Below are positions 26,997 to 35,707 of a DNA stretch of 64,000 nucleotides, piece after piece. The notes beneath the pieces are model-generated. The model saw only the letters and a program-made list of their open reading frames with translations, was not told the DNA's origin and did no database searches. Numbering within the stretch: position 1 is the stretch's first letter; every line of letters begins with the position of its first letter. The stretch comes from Ruegeria_C sp041537925. Lineage in GTDB: Bacteria; Pseudomonadota; Alphaproteobacteria; Rhodobacterales; Rhodobacteraceae. Position numbers and translations under genes: made by a program. Location of the stretch: the NCBI RefSeq assembly GCF_041537925.1, contig NZ_JBGOSH010000002.1, forward strand, positions 248,001 through 312,000. The letters are read 5' to 3'.

Positions 26997-27268
26997 GTAG
27001 TCACGTCCAGAAACCGCCGGTTGCGCAGGGCATCAAGGAAGCCGGAGCTGTCCTCAGCGATCTGGTCGGCAGGGGCTTCAAATTTCTCGGAGAGGGCGCG
27101 GGTGATCTGGCCAAAACTGCGCGCGCCGTCCACTTCACTTAGGATCGCATGCCCGATCTGGTCAAGCGTCACGGCGCGTTCCGGCGCCAGCAGGACCCAT
27201 TTCTCGCGCACCTTGTCGTAATGCAACCTCACGCCACGGGGCAGGGCGGGAACCTCTTGCACCAGCAT
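26993..27268 (-). CDS. pqqD: PQQ biosynthesis peptide chaperone PqqD
   Basis: A 91-residue protein that binds PqqA and presents it to PqqE. The core is PALPRGVRLHYDKVREKWVL followed by a winged-helix-like part. I chose the ATG at 27268, which overlaps the pqqC stop (TGATG) and gives the normal family length; starts further upstream would lie inside pqqC. Its stop overlaps the pqqE start. Confidence 0.92.
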   Translation of the reverse strand: MLVQEVPALPRGVRLHYDKVREKWVLLAPERAVTLDQIGHAILSEVDGARSFGQITRALSEKFEAPADQIAEDSSGFLDALRNRRFLDVTT

Positions 27269-28029
27269 CACGAGGCCTGCCTCATTAGCAACCCGGTCCC
27301 CGGCTGCCATGCACCCGGCGGGATTCGCGCGGGTTCCACATAGGCCCCCCAAAGCGCATCGAGCTGTGACCAAAGAATATCGGTCTTGAAGATCAGCGCC
27401 TTTGCGGCGGCCTCCTGTTTCTCGGTGGTGTCGGCATGGTCCAGCACCCAGGCCAATCCAAAGGCCACGTCCTTGGGCGCTTCTTTCAATCGGGTCCTGA
27501 AATAGGAAAGCGAGCTGTCATCGGCGAAGTCGTAATGCTGCAGCAAGCCTTCGATGCGGTTGGCGTGGATCTTGGGGGCAAAAAGTTCGGTCAGCGAGGC
27601 GGCCACCGCTTCGAGCAGGGTCTTTTCCCGCACAAAGCGGACATAGGCGTCGACGGCGAATTTTGTCGCCGGCAGCACGCCTTCGCAGGAGGCGACATAG
27701 TCGGGATCAAGACCCACCGCCTCGGCCAGACGCAGCCAACGCCGGATGCCACCCTCGTTTTCGGCGGTGCCGTCGTGATCTTCGATGCGCGAGCGCCACT
27801 GACGGCGCAGCGCCGGGTCTTCGACCCGTGACATGAAGGCCGCGTCCTTCATCGGGATGGAGTGTTGATAGTAATAGCGATTGATGACCCAGGCGCGGAC
27901 CTCGTTAGGTGTGCAACCGCCGCCATGCAGCCGGTGATGGAACGGGTGCAGGTCGTGATAGCGTTCTGCGCCGATCTGGCGCAGCAGGGCCTCGAATGCG
28001 TCACGGCTCAGAGGCTGGGCTTGGGTCAT
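27268..28029 (-). CDS. pqqC: Pyrroloquinoline-quinone synthase PqqC
   Basis: A cofactor-free oxidase of 253 residues that carries out the last step of PQQ synthesis, ring closure and eight-electron oxidation of the intermediate AHQQ. The family core is visible in YHDLHPFHHRLHGG, INRYYYQHSIPMKDAAF and the DHADT segment near residue 205. The ATG at 28029 overlaps the pqqB stop (ATGA) and fits the family N-terminus; the longer frame adds 12 residues inside pqqB. Confidence 0.95.
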   Translation of the reverse strand: MTQAQPLSRDAFEALLRQIGAERYHDLHPFHHRLHGGGCTPNEVRAWVINRYYYQHSIPMKDAAFMSRVEDPALRRQWRSRIEDHDGTAENEGGIRRWLRLAEAVGLDPDYVASCEGVLPATKFAVDAYVRFVREKTLLEAVAASLTELFAPKIHANRIEGLLQHYDFADDSSLSYFRTRLKEAPKDVAFGLAWVLDHADTTEKQEAAAKALIFKTDILWSQLDALWGAYVEPARIPPGAWQPGTGLLMRQAS

Positions 28030-28922
28030 AGCGTGATCTCCATTCCGTCCTGCCCGATGGTCCATCCGGCGTCACGCGCCCGTGCTCCTTCGTCGCTGTC
28101 GGGTCGCAGGACTGGGTTGGTGTTGTTCATGTGAACAAAGACCTTCCGCGCGATATCGATATCCGCAAAGGCGGCGATTGATCCGTCAGGGCCGTCCATC
28201 GACATATGACCCATTCGCTTACCGGTCTTCTGGCTCAACCCGGCGCGTACCATCTCGTCATCTGTCCAGAGCGTGCCGTCGAAAAAGAGCAGTTCCGCCC
28301 CCTCAAGACGGTCCCGCAAGTGCGGCGTCAGAGCGGCACATCCGGGGATGTAGTAGGCAACACTGTCCAGTGATTGCAGCGCCACACCGACCGTCTGTTC
28401 GCCGATCATATCGGTCTGCACGGTCTCGCCTTCCAGATAAAGCGGAACTTTGCCCGGAACCGGAAACAGGGTTGCGGTCAGACCGGGCACCAACTCAAAC
28501 GGCTGGTCAAGAGCAATTGAGACCCGATCTACAACCGTACTGTTCAAAGCTTCGAAAATCGGGTTCTGGGCCAGCACCTCATGGATGCCTGCTGTCGCGA
28601 ACAGCTTGAAGGCCTGCATCTCTCTGAGCGTCAACAGCCCCGCCACATGGTCGATATCACCATTGGTGACAAGAACCGAGGACAGGGGAAGTTCTCGCAG
28701 ACCAGATGGAAAGAGAGATGGGGCATCCGACAATTGGACACGAATATCCGGAGACGCGTTCAAGACGGCCCAGCTCAGGCCGTCCGCGGATACCGCCAGA
28801 GAAGACTGCGTCTGAGACGGAATTTTTCCGCTGCGCGCCAATTTGCAATTGTCGCAACCGCAATTCCATTGGGGCAATCCACCACCGGCGGCGGCCCCAA
28901 GGATGCGTGCGCGCAAGGTCAT
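28026..28922 (-). CDS. pqqB: PQQ biosynthesis protein PqqB
   Basis: A 298-residue metallo-beta-lactamase-fold protein needed for PQQ synthesis, believed to hydroxylate the tyrosine part of the intermediate. The N-terminus LGAAAGGGLPQWNCGCDNC is characteristic and includes the zinc-binding CxCxxC element. Further metal ligands lie in TNGDIDHVAGLL and the C-terminal HMNNTNP segment. It starts 25 bases after the pqqA stop. Confidence 0.95.
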   Translation of the reverse strand: MTLRARILGAAAGGGLPQWNCGCDNCKLARSGKIPSQTQSSLAVSADGLSWAVLNASPDIRVQLSDAPSLFPSGLRELPLSSVLVTNGDIDHVAGLLTLREMQAFKLFATAGIHEVLAQNPIFEALNSTVVDRVSIALDQPFELVPGLTATLFPVPGKVPLYLEGETVQTDMIGEQTVGVALQSLDSVAYYIPGCAALTPHLRDRLEGAELLFFDGTLWTDDEMVRAGLSQKTGKRMGHMSMDGPDGSIAAFADIDIARKVFVHMNNTNPVLRPDSDEGARARDAGWTIGQDGMEITL

Positions 28923-28947
28923 GTCAGACTTGGCGCCGAAACTGCGA

Positions 28948-29046
28948 TCAGATCAGACCTTCGCGCTCTTCGTCGCTGTCGGGGCCATACATGTTGATTT
29001 CCATTCCGCACTCGATTTCGCGGATTACCGGCTTAGTCCATGCCAT
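28948..29046 (-). CDS. pqqA: PQQ precursor peptide PqqA
   Basis: A peptide of 32 residues, the substrate from which PQQ is cut. Glu16 and Tyr20 form the conserved ExxxY pair in MEINMYGPDS that is joined by PqqE. The strong site AGGAGG stands before the ATG. It is the first gene of pqqABCDE, and it has its own upstream region with a palindrome. No pqqF-type protease gene is evident nearby, so trimming of the peptide must rely on a protease encoded elsewhere. Confidence 0.95.
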   Translation of the reverse strand: MAWTKPVIREIECGMEINMYGPDSDEEREGLI

Positions 29047-29112
29047 TTGTGTTTCCTCCTGACTGACATAAATTTCTCGATCAGACTGGCAGCTATCGGG
29101 TGTTCACGCGAA

Positions 29113-29127
29113 TCTTAATTTATAAGA
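29113..29127. promoter_or_regulatory. Operator-like palindrome TCTTA-N5-TAAGA upstream of pqqA
   Basis: An exact copy of the TCTTA-N5-TAAGA core seen at 20502, here with spacer ATTTA, 67 bases before the pqqA start. A second small inverted repeat, TAGAC-N4-GTCTA, lies at 29134-29147 next to the stop of the response regulator. Confidence 0.6.
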
Positions 29128-29150
29128 GCGGCTTAGACTTTGGTCTACAT

Positions 29151-29834
29151 TCAGTCGGCGTCGTGAACCGGGGCGCGGCCTTCAAGGTAGAATCCCTTGT
29201 TGCGCAGCGTTTTGATTTCAAACCCGAAATCGTCTGCTGAGAGCTTCTTGCGCAGGTAACCGATATAGACATCGACAACATTTTCGTTACTTGAGCCCTC
29301 GCCCAGCCAGAGCGTGTCAAAGATATCGCCTCTAGGGATTGGTTGCCCGGCTTTGCTGGTCAAGAGCGCCAACAACGCAAACTCCCGTTCGGTGAGCGTG
29401 ACGCTAACATCGCCCGTGCTGACGGTTCTGGACTCCGTCACAAGGCGCGCCGGTTCGGGCCGCTGTGTTAGGGCGCGCTGTTCTTGCACCCTCAGCCGCG
29501 CGACCAGCTCGTCGAAACTGAAGGGTTTGACGACATAGTCGTCTGCACCCGCCTCCAATCCTGCGGCGCGATCATGCACATCAGAGAGCGCCGAGAGCAT
29601 AAGGATGGGCAGCACAACACCACTGGCCCGCGCCGCCCTGACCAGTTCAATCCCGCTATCGGCCCCCAGCATCACATCCACGATGGCTCCGGCAAATTCT
29701 TCACGTCGCAACCGTTCCAGCGCCTTGTCTGCCCGGTTTTCCGCCTCGGCCGAGTAGCCATGCAGCGTCAGGCCCCGCACCAGCGCCGAGGTGATCTTTG
29801 GGTCGTCATCGATGATTAGCAACCGGGCTGTCAT
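29151..29834 (-). CDS. OmpR-family response regulator
   Basis: A 227-residue regulator. The receiver has the acidic pair in IIDDDP, phospho-acceptor Asp53 in IVDVMLG, and the conserved Lys in VVKPFSF. The C-terminal winged helix (LTEREFALLALLTSKAGQPI, VDVYIGYLRKKL) is of the OmpR/PhoB type. It lies nine bases after its cognate kinase and directly before pqqA, so it may control the pqq promoter. The TCTTA-N5-TAAGA palindromes are candidate targets. Confidence 0.9.
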   Translation of the reverse strand: MTARLLIIDDDPKITSALVRGLTLHGYSAEAENRADKALERLRREEFAGAIVDVMLGADSGIELVRAARASGVVLPILMLSALSDVHDRAAGLEAGADDYVVKPFSFDELVARLRVQEQRALTQRPEPARLVTESRTVSTGDVSVTLTEREFALLALLTSKAGQPIPRGDIFDTLWLGEGSSNENVVDVYIGYLRKKLSADDFGFEIKTLRNKGFYLEGRAPVHDAD

Positions 29835-29843
29835 ATCCGCACT

Positions 29844-31448
29844 CTAGGCCTCTGCAATGGGGAAGCGAAGGGCGACATTTGTCCCGGCTGCGCGGCCCAA
29901 AGCCAGGGCACGCGGCACCGGGCTGGTCAGCGTGATTTGGCCCTCATGTGCCTCGATCACCCAGCGAGTCAGCGCAAGTCCGACGCCAAAGCCTTGGGTA
30001 TTTCCGCCACCGCCTTGAACAAAACGGTCAAAGATCGGGCCCTGATCGGTGGCTGGAATACCGGGGCCATTATCGGTGAGCGATATCTCAACTATGCCTT
30101 CGCTTCGCTGCGCGGTCAGGGCGATCTCGACGCCATCGCGTGCATGGCGAATTGCATTTCGGATCAGACTGGCCAGAACCTGCCGGATCCAGTTGGGGTC
30201 GCAGTGCATTGTGATATTGGGAATGTCCTCAACTGTCAGCCGCATGCCCGCATTGTCGACCTCGGCCTGCACCTCTTCGGTAACTACACGGATCAGATCA
30301 TGCAGCGCCACGGTCTCGGGTTCCAGTGCCAATTGCCCGCTATCAGATCTCGCCACCCGGAGCAGGTCGTCGATCCGTCGGTTCAGTTTGGCGGCGCTGC
30401 TCTCGATAGTGGCAAACGCGTCCGAGGCGTTCTGGGCGTCCTGCCGACCGATCTGCGCTTCCATCATGATCACCGTGAGCGGTGTGCGCAGTTCGTGGCT
30501 AACATCGGCAAAGAAGCGGCGGCGGTTTTCATCAATCTCGGCAAGCGTCTTATTGGCAGCGCGCAGCTCCTCGGTGCGTTGCGCGATAGTTTCGTTCAAT
30601 CGCGCCCACTCTGCCTCTACTTGTGACTGCCGGTCCAACAGCGCCCCCGCCATGCGGTTTGTTTCATGATACAGCCGCCCGATCTCATCGTTCCGTGATG
30701 TTGGCAGCGCGATTGCAAAATCGGCCTGTCCGATCTGAAGGGCTGCGTCGTGCAGTCGGTCCAGCCGCCTGAATTGCGGGCGGATCAAGCCGAAATAGAA
30801 CCAGCTGGTGGTCAGAACCGCCAAGCCAGCAAATCCCAGCGCAGCCCAAGTCAGTGTGCGGCGCAGCTCTTCGATCCCCGACAGGATCGTGTTGCGGAAC
30901 AGCATTTCGGTATTGACCGCCTGGCTGAGCAGCGGATCGAAGCCCGAAGCAAAGGCATCAATATGGGCCCGCAGGCGCGCGCGGTCAGTCTCATCGCTGG
31001 CAAGCCCGCGCAGGGTATTGTCCAGCAAAGCCTCCATCCGCGCCAGACCCAGAGATTGCGTGCCATATCGGGACTGCTCGTCGAGGCCGAGCGTTCTGAC
31101 TGCCGCAACGGCATGTTCAACATCCTCGCGTAGCCGCCCGAACGTGGCGCGTATCCGGTCACTGATGGAGGCCAGTCGATCGGTGCGGATGTCTGGTGGC
31201 TGGTCGGTTTGTATCGACTCGGTTGCGATAACCAGAAATGTCGCTGCCTGCGTCGACAGGGCCGCATATCGCGCCATCCGTGTTTCAGAGGCCAGAGCAG
31301 TCTCCAACCGGCTGGCGACGGTCTGCATGCCAAGATAGAGAATGGCGGCGATAAGCAGCGTCCCAAAACCCAGGACCACCGCGCCGAGCCCCAGCCGGAC
31401 TTTCAGCGAAACGGTACGCCTGGGTGTTTCTGAACCATCGCCCTTCAT
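29844..31448 (-). CDS. Membrane sensor histidine kinase
   Basis: A 534-residue kinase. Membrane helices lie at about residues 17-40 and 201-220, enclosing a helical periplasmic domain of 160 residues. A HAMP-like linker follows, then a HisKA domain with His318 in DVSHELRTPL, and an ATPase domain with N box (LIRNAIRHA), G1 (DNGPGIP) and G2 (GFGVGLALTRW). It is paired with the OmpR-type regulator gene that follows. The gene begins five bases after an ABC permease, which suggests that the periplasmic ligand or transporter state is sensed. Confidence 0.9.
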   Translation of the reverse strand: MKGDGSETPRRTVSLKVRLGLGAVVLGFGTLLIAAILYLGMQTVASRLETALASETRMARYAALSTQAATFLVIATESIQTDQPPDIRTDRLASISDRIRATFGRLREDVEHAVAAVRTLGLDEQSRYGTQSLGLARMEALLDNTLRGLASDETDRARLRAHIDAFASGFDPLLSQAVNTEMLFRNTILSGIEELRRTLTWAALGFAGLAVLTTSWFYFGLIRPQFRRLDRLHDAALQIGQADFAIALPTSRNDEIGRLYHETNRMAGALLDRQSQVEAEWARLNETIAQRTEELRAANKTLAEIDENRRRFFADVSHELRTPLTVIMMEAQIGRQDAQNASDAFATIESSAAKLNRRIDDLLRVARSDSGQLALEPETVALHDLIRVVTEEVQAEVDNAGMRLTVEDIPNITMHCDPNWIRQVLASLIRNAIRHARDGVEIALTAQRSEGIVEISLTDNGPGIPATDQGPIFDRFVQGGGGNTQGFGVGLALTRWVIEAHEGQITLTSPVPRALALGRAAGTNVALRFPIAEA

Positions 31449-31453
31449 CGCGC

Positions 31454-32245
31454 TCAGGTCTTCCGCTTCATCAACCCGCGTGCGGGATCATAGCCCCAGA
31501 CGGCGGCGGCACAGAGAAGGATTGTCCAGATCACGACCCATAAAAGCGCGATCCAGTTGATCTGCAGATAAAGCAGGAAACGGATCAGCTCGACCACATG
31601 GGTGAACGGGTTCAGCGCGCAGATATCGCGCAGGAGCGGCGAGCTTTCAGCCATTTTCCATAGTGGGTAAAGCGCCGAGGACAGAAAGAACATCGGGAAG
31701 ATGACAAAGTTCATCACGCCCGCGAAGTTCTCCAACTGCTTGATGAAGCTCGATAAAACCAGGCCTAATGCGCCCAGCATCAGCCCGCCCAGGACCAGCC
31801 CGGGCAGCACCGTCACATAGCCAAGCGGCGGCATGGTGATGCCGAAGAACCCCGCCAACGCCAGAAAGGTATAGACCTGCAGGATCGAGATCGCAGTTGA
31901 GCCCAACAAGCGGCAAAAGAGCAGCCACCAGCGCGGAAATGGGCTGGTCAGCAGCAGGCGCATCGAGCCCATCTCGCGGTCATAGACAAGGCTGAGCGAA
32001 CTTTGCATGCCGTTGAACAGCAACACCATCGCGCAAAGGCCCGGCACGATATAGGTCTCGTAAGTAATGTAGGTCTGGTAGGGCGGGATGATCGACAGGC
32101 CAAGTGCGGCGCGAAAACCTGCGGCAAAGATCAGCAGCCACACCATCGGTCGCACAAGGGCCGCGATAAACCGCTCGCGCTGATGAATGAAGCGCAGAAA
32201 CTCGCGACCCATGATCGCGCGGGCGGCACCCCAGAACCCGTTCAT
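31454..32245 (-). CDS. ABC-2 type permease of the PQQ-linked alcohol ABC system
   Basis: A 263-residue inner membrane protein of the ABC-2 family with six hydrophobic segments. The start overlaps the ATPase stop (ATGA). It belongs to the transporter type found beside PQQ-dependent alcohol dehydrogenases in Pseudomonas and methylotrophs. ABC-2 systems usually export. Together with the binding protein at 20647, it may form the membrane channel of a system for which a role in lanthanide or alcohol handling has been proposed in related organisms. Confidence 0.8.
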   Translation of the reverse strand: MNGFWGAARAIMGREFLRFIHQRERFIAALVRPMVWLLIFAAGFRAALGLSIIPPYQTYITYETYIVPGLCAMVLLFNGMQSSLSLVYDREMGSMRLLLTSPFPRWWLLFCRLLGSTAISILQVYTFLALAGFFGITMPPLGYVTVLPGLVLGGLMLGALGLVLSSFIKQLENFAGVMNFVIFPMFFLSSALYPLWKMAESSPLLRDICALNPFTHVVELIRFLLYLQINWIALLWVVIWTILLCAAAVWGYDPARGLMKRKT

Positions 32246-32988
32246 GTGGGCACCTCGGTTTGCGTGAGGAACCAGTCAGACAGGGTCCTATCGCCCCGAA
32301 GATCGCCGGTTTGACCTGTGGCCAGGATCTGGCCACGATGCAGGACAAGCATTTGATCGGCGTCGCGGACTTCGTCGGTCAGATGGGTCGCCCAGAGCAC
32401 ACAGAGCCCCTGATTGGCCAGATCATGCACATGGTCGGTGATCGACTGGCGGGCAGCGGCATCAAGCCCAACGGTGGGCTCGTCCAGCAGCAGAACCTTG
32501 GGCTCATGCAGCAGCGCGCGGGCCAGTTCCATCCGCCTTCGATGCCCGCCATTCAATGCCCTGACCTTTTCGCCTGCCCGTTCACCCATGCCCAACCGGT
32601 CAAGCGCGGCATCGATGCGTGCCTGTGTCTGCCGACGCGGCAGGCCATGCAAGGCCGCGAAATAGGCCATGTTCTGTCGCACTGTTAGGCTCAGGTCGAG
32701 CGTCGGCTGCTGAAATACCACACCAAGATCAGCCAGCGCGCGTCTGGGATGCTGGCGCAGGTCATGCCCGGCGATGCGAATATCACCCTCAGGCGCAACA
32801 AGAAGATGGGTCAGCAGCGCCACCAGCGTGGATTTGCCCGCCCCATTTGGCCCGAGCAGCGCGCAGAACCGGCCCGGTGCCACCTCGAACGAGATCGCGT
32901 CCAGTGCCGTCTTGGACCCGTAGCGAAAGCTCAGATCACACACCGTAAGGCCCTGTTTTGTCTCGTCCGCAGTTTGCGTGTCAGGCAC
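32242..32988 (-). CDS. ABC ATPase of the PQQ-linked alcohol ABC system
   Basis: An ATPase of 248 residues. Walker A is GPNGAGKST, the Q-loop is VFQQPTLD, the signature is degenerate (LNGGHRRRMELA instead of LSGGQ), Walker B is LLLDEPTVG and the switch His is in WATHLTDE. I chose GTG at 32988, which has GGTGGAG six bases upstream; the longer frame from 33093 adds 35 residues rich in polar residues without a known domain. It forms a leftward unit with the permease, kinase, regulator and probably the pqq genes. Confidence 0.8.
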   Translation of the reverse strand: MPDTQTADETKQGLTVCDLSFRYGSKTALDAISFEVAPGRFCALLGPNGAGKSTLVALLTHLLVAPEGDIRIAGHDLRQHPRRALADLGVVFQQPTLDLSLTVRQNMAYFAALHGLPRRQTQARIDAALDRLGMGERAGEKVRALNGGHRRRMELARALLHEPKVLLLDEPTVGLDAAARQSITDHVHDLANQGLCVLWATHLTDEVRDADQMLVLHRGQILATGQTGDLRGDRTLSDWFLTQTEVPT

Positions 32989-33191
32989 GATTTGCTCCAC
33001 CGGAGTATCCAGATTTCGGTCAGCTTGCCCGCTTGGCCCCGGTTTCTCAACCGCGCAGCGCGTGACGAGGCCGCGACTTAAGTATACGGACATTCACCGA
33101 TTTGTTATGCCTTGCTCTTGCAAGGGGCCGGTTAGACTGTGGCCAAGAGCGAAGATCGGAGGATCCCGGTATCGGAGGAACGGCCATCACA

Positions 33192-33623
33192 ATGCGGCGA
33201 CGCGATGCGATGCGGGTGAGTGTCGGGGCACTGGTTGCTCTGACCGTACCAGCGCGCGCGCAACAGCTTCTTGCTGTGCAGCAGGATGCGACGTTGGACA
33301 AGGTCATTGCTGCCTTTACCGATGGCACACCGATTGCAGAGGGCGGCGTGTCGCTGATCTTGCCGGATGTGGCAGAGGATGGCTACCGAGTGCCGGTTGC
33401 AATCGATGCACCCCAAGCCGAAGAGGCCATGCTGATCGCGCCGGGCAACCCGGTCCTGGCGGTTCTGAAAGTGCGCTTTGGGCCGCTGGCAGGGTCGCAG
33501 AAACTGTCCACCCGGATGCGTTTGGCCCAGACCCAGGATGTTCTGGTGTTGGCTCGCAAGCCGGACGGGTCCGTCGGACAGGTCGCGCGGGCAGTATCGG
33601 TTGTTGTCGGCGGCTGCGCCTGA
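33192..33623 (+). CDS. soxY: SoxY-like sulfur carrier
   Basis: A 143-residue protein with a Tat-like signal (MRRRDAM, ending near ARAQ) and the SoxY fold. It ends in VVVGGCA; the cysteine one residue from the end corresponds to the swinging-arm cysteine of SoxY, which carries sulfur intermediates in the periplasm. The family's usual ending is GGCG(G), so this is a slightly trimmed variant. It is followed by soxZ, a cytochrome and a flavocytochrome c gene. soxX, soxA, soxB, soxC and soxD are not in the window. Confidence 0.88.
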   Translation: MRRRDAMRVSVGALVALTVPARAQQLLAVQQDATLDKVIAAFTDGTPIAEGGVSLILPDVAEDGYRVPVAIDAPQAEEAMLIAPGNPVLAVLKVRFGPLAGSQKLSTRMRLAQTQDVLVLARKPDGSVGQVARAVSVVVGGCA

Positions 33624-33638
33624 TCAGAGGAGGTGAAC

Positions 33639-33968
33639 ATGGCGGCTGGCGTGAAAACACGGGTCAAACTGCCCAAGGAGGTTCGGGCAGGCGAGGTTGT
33701 CACGATCAAAACACTGATCACGCATCGGATGGAATCCGGACAGCGGCTGGATGCGCAGGGCGCCCCGATCCCGCGCGCCATCATTCATCGGTTTCATTGC
33801 ACATTCGAGGGTGAGACCGTTGTCGATCTTGAGATCGGGCCCGGCATCTCGACCAATCCGTTTTTCGAGTTTCAGGCCCGCGTGCCGGGACCCGGAGTTT
33901 TTTCCTTTGCTTGGCATGACGATGATGGCGCGATCTATACCGACAGCCGGGCCATCTCGGTGATCTGA
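33639..33968 (+). CDS. soxZ: SoxZ, partner of SoxY
   Basis: A 109-residue protein without a signal peptide, as is usual for SoxZ, which is exported bound to SoxY. Family features are VKLPKEVRAGEVVTIKTLI, HRMESGQR and a C-terminal WHDDDG segment. AGGAGGTGA precedes the ATG. The gap to soxY is 15 bases. Confidence 0.92.
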   Translation: MAAGVKTRVKLPKEVRAGEVVTIKTLITHRMESGQRLDAQGAPIPRAIIHRFHCTFEGETVVDLEIGPGISTNPFFEFQARVPGPGVFSFAWHDDDGAIYTDSRAISVI

Positions 33969-34045
33969 GGGAGCGCGACCAAGGTGTGGGTTCAGATCGC
34001 GCAGCTAATTGGGGACAGTGGGCGCAGGTTTGCTGTGGAACGGGG

Positions 34046-34387
34046 ATGTCCAGACAGGGATTTGCCATCATAGCTGTTGCGGTTGCCTTGCCGATTTCCA
34101 TGGCGTTGGCAGAGGACGCACCGGAGGTGCCGCCGGAGATCCTAGCAATCGAGGGCGATGTCGCCTGGGGTGAATACCTGTCGGGGGAATGTGTGACTTG
34201 CCACAGCGCACGAAATGCAGGGGGCGGCATTCCCAGGATCGCAGGCCGCGACACCGAGGATATCGTGGTGGCCCTGCACGCCTATAAACAGAACCGGCGG
34301 GTGCATCCCATTATGCAAATGCTGGCGGGGCGCCTGAGCGCAGAAGAAATCGCGGCGCTGGCCGCCTATTTCAATACCCTCGACTGA
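34046..34387 (+). CDS. Small cytochrome c, sulfide dehydrogenase partner (SoxE/FccA-like)
   Basis: A 113-residue exported cytochrome. The ATG at 34046 opens a signal peptide ending at ALAE. One haem site, CVTCH, lies near residue 50. The likely axial methionine is in MQMLAGRL. It is encoded directly before the flavoprotein of flavocytochrome c sulfide dehydrogenase, so it is probably that enzyme's haem subunit. It has one haem; the longer FccA of some sulfur bacteria has two. Confidence 0.8.
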   Translation: MSRQGFAIIAVAVALPISMALAEDAPEVPPEILAIEGDVAWGEYLSGECVTCHSARNAGGGIPRIAGRDTEDIVVALHAYKQNRRVHPIMQMLAGRLSAEEIAALAAYFNTLD

Positions 34388-34412
34388 GGGGGACTATGCG
34401 GGAGGAAACAGC

Positions 34413-35681
34413 ATGGCACTGAATCGCAGAACTTTTCTGGGCGCGAGCGCGGCTGCGACAGGCGCACTGTCAGCGCCATATGTGCTGGCCGAGGGCAGCG
34501 GAAAACCACGGGTTCTGGTGATCGGCGGCGGCGCAGGCGGTGCAACGGCGGCGCGCTACATTGCCAAAGACAGTGACGGCGCGATTGACGTGACATTGGT
34601 CGAGCCATCGCGCACCTATTTCAGCTGCTTCTTTTCCAATCTCTATCTGGGCGGCTTTAGGACGATCGACGATATCGGCCACACCTATGGCACACTTGCT
34701 GCCAATCATGGGATCAACGTGGTTCATGACTGGGCGGTGGGCGTGGATGGCGCGGCCAAGACCGTCACCCTCGCGGGTGGGGCCGTACTGCCCTTTGACA
34801 AGTTGATCCTCGCACCGGGCATTGATTTCGTTGAGGGTTCGGTAACAGGCTGGGATGTCTCCGCTCAAAACAAGATGCCTCATGCCTACAAAGCGGGATC
34901 GCAATCGGAACTGCTCAAGGCGCAGATTGCGGCGATGCCCGAAGGCGGCATCTATGCCATGGTCGCCCCGCCGAACCCGTATCGTTGCCCGCCGGGGCCG
35001 TATGAGAGGGTCTCGATGGTGGCTCATGTTCTGAAAGCGTCGAATCCTGCCGCCAAGATCATCATCGCCGATCCAAAACCCAAATTCTCGAAAATGGCAT
35101 TGTTCGAGGAGGGTTGGGCCAATCACTATCCCGGCATGATCGACTGGATCGGTGAAGATTTCGGGGGCGGCGTGGTCTCGGTCGATCCCGACCGCATGGT
35201 GCTGATAATTGACGGCGAAGAGACCAAAGTTGACGCCTGCAACGTGATCCCGGCGATGAAGGCGGGGCGGATCGCGGAATTGGCGGGCGTGACCGATGGC
35301 AACTGGGCCCCGGTCAGCGCGACAGACATGTCCTCGAAAGCCGATCCCGATATCTATGTACTGGGTGATGCTAGCCAGCAGGGCGATATGCCAAAATCAG
35401 GCTTTTCGGCCAACTCGCAAGCCAAGGTGTGCGCCAACGCGGTTCGTGGTGCATTGACAGGATCACGGGTTTACCCGGCCAAATACGCCAATACATGCTG
35501 GTCCCTAATTGCCGAAAATGACGGGGTGAAGGTGGGCGCGTCCTATGAGCCGACCGAGGAAAAGATCTCCCGCGTGGACGGCTTCATCAGCCAGACAGGC
35601 GAGACCATCAGCATCCGCAAGTCAACATTCGAGGAATCCGAAAGCTGGTATGACGCCATCACCGCCGACATGTTCGGTTAG
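34413..35681 (+). CDS. fccB: Flavocytochrome c sulfide dehydrogenase flavoprotein (SoxF/FccB)
   Basis: A 422-residue periplasmic flavoprotein that oxidises sulfide to sulfur and reduces cytochrome c. It has a Tat signal (NRRTFLGAS) ending near VLAE, as expected for a cofactor-containing protein, and an FAD site VIGGGAGG. Redox-active cysteines are found in YRCPPGPYE and NTCWSLI, where the family has its disulfide. The ending FGD of the FAD domain appears as VLGDAS. It follows soxY, soxZ and a cytochrome on the same strand, with GGGAGGAAA before the ATG region. Confidence 0.92.
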   Translation: MALNRRTFLGASAAATGALSAPYVLAEGSGKPRVLVIGGGAGGATAARYIAKDSDGAIDVTLVEPSRTYFSCFFSNLYLGGFRTIDDIGHTYGTLAANHGINVVHDWAVGVDGAAKTVTLAGGAVLPFDKLILAPGIDFVEGSVTGWDVSAQNKMPHAYKAGSQSELLKAQIAAMPEGGIYAMVAPPNPYRCPPGPYERVSMVAHVLKASNPAAKIIIADPKPKFSKMALFEEGWANHYPGMIDWIGEDFGGGVVSVDPDRMVLIIDGEETKVDACNVIPAMKAGRIAELAGVTDGNWAPVSATDMSSKADPDIYVLGDASQQGDMPKSGFSANSQAKVCANAVRGALTGSRVYPAKYANTCWSLIAENDGVKVGASYEPTEEKISRVDGFISQTGETISIRKSTFEESESWYDAITADMFG

Positions 35682-35707
35682 GCAATTGATCGGACAGAAC
35701 AAATTAA

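Noticed and set aside
33070..33090. CTTAAGTATACGG as a fourth TCTTA-N5-TAAGA site
   Set aside because: Only one half matches; the second arm fits at two of five bases, no better than chance.
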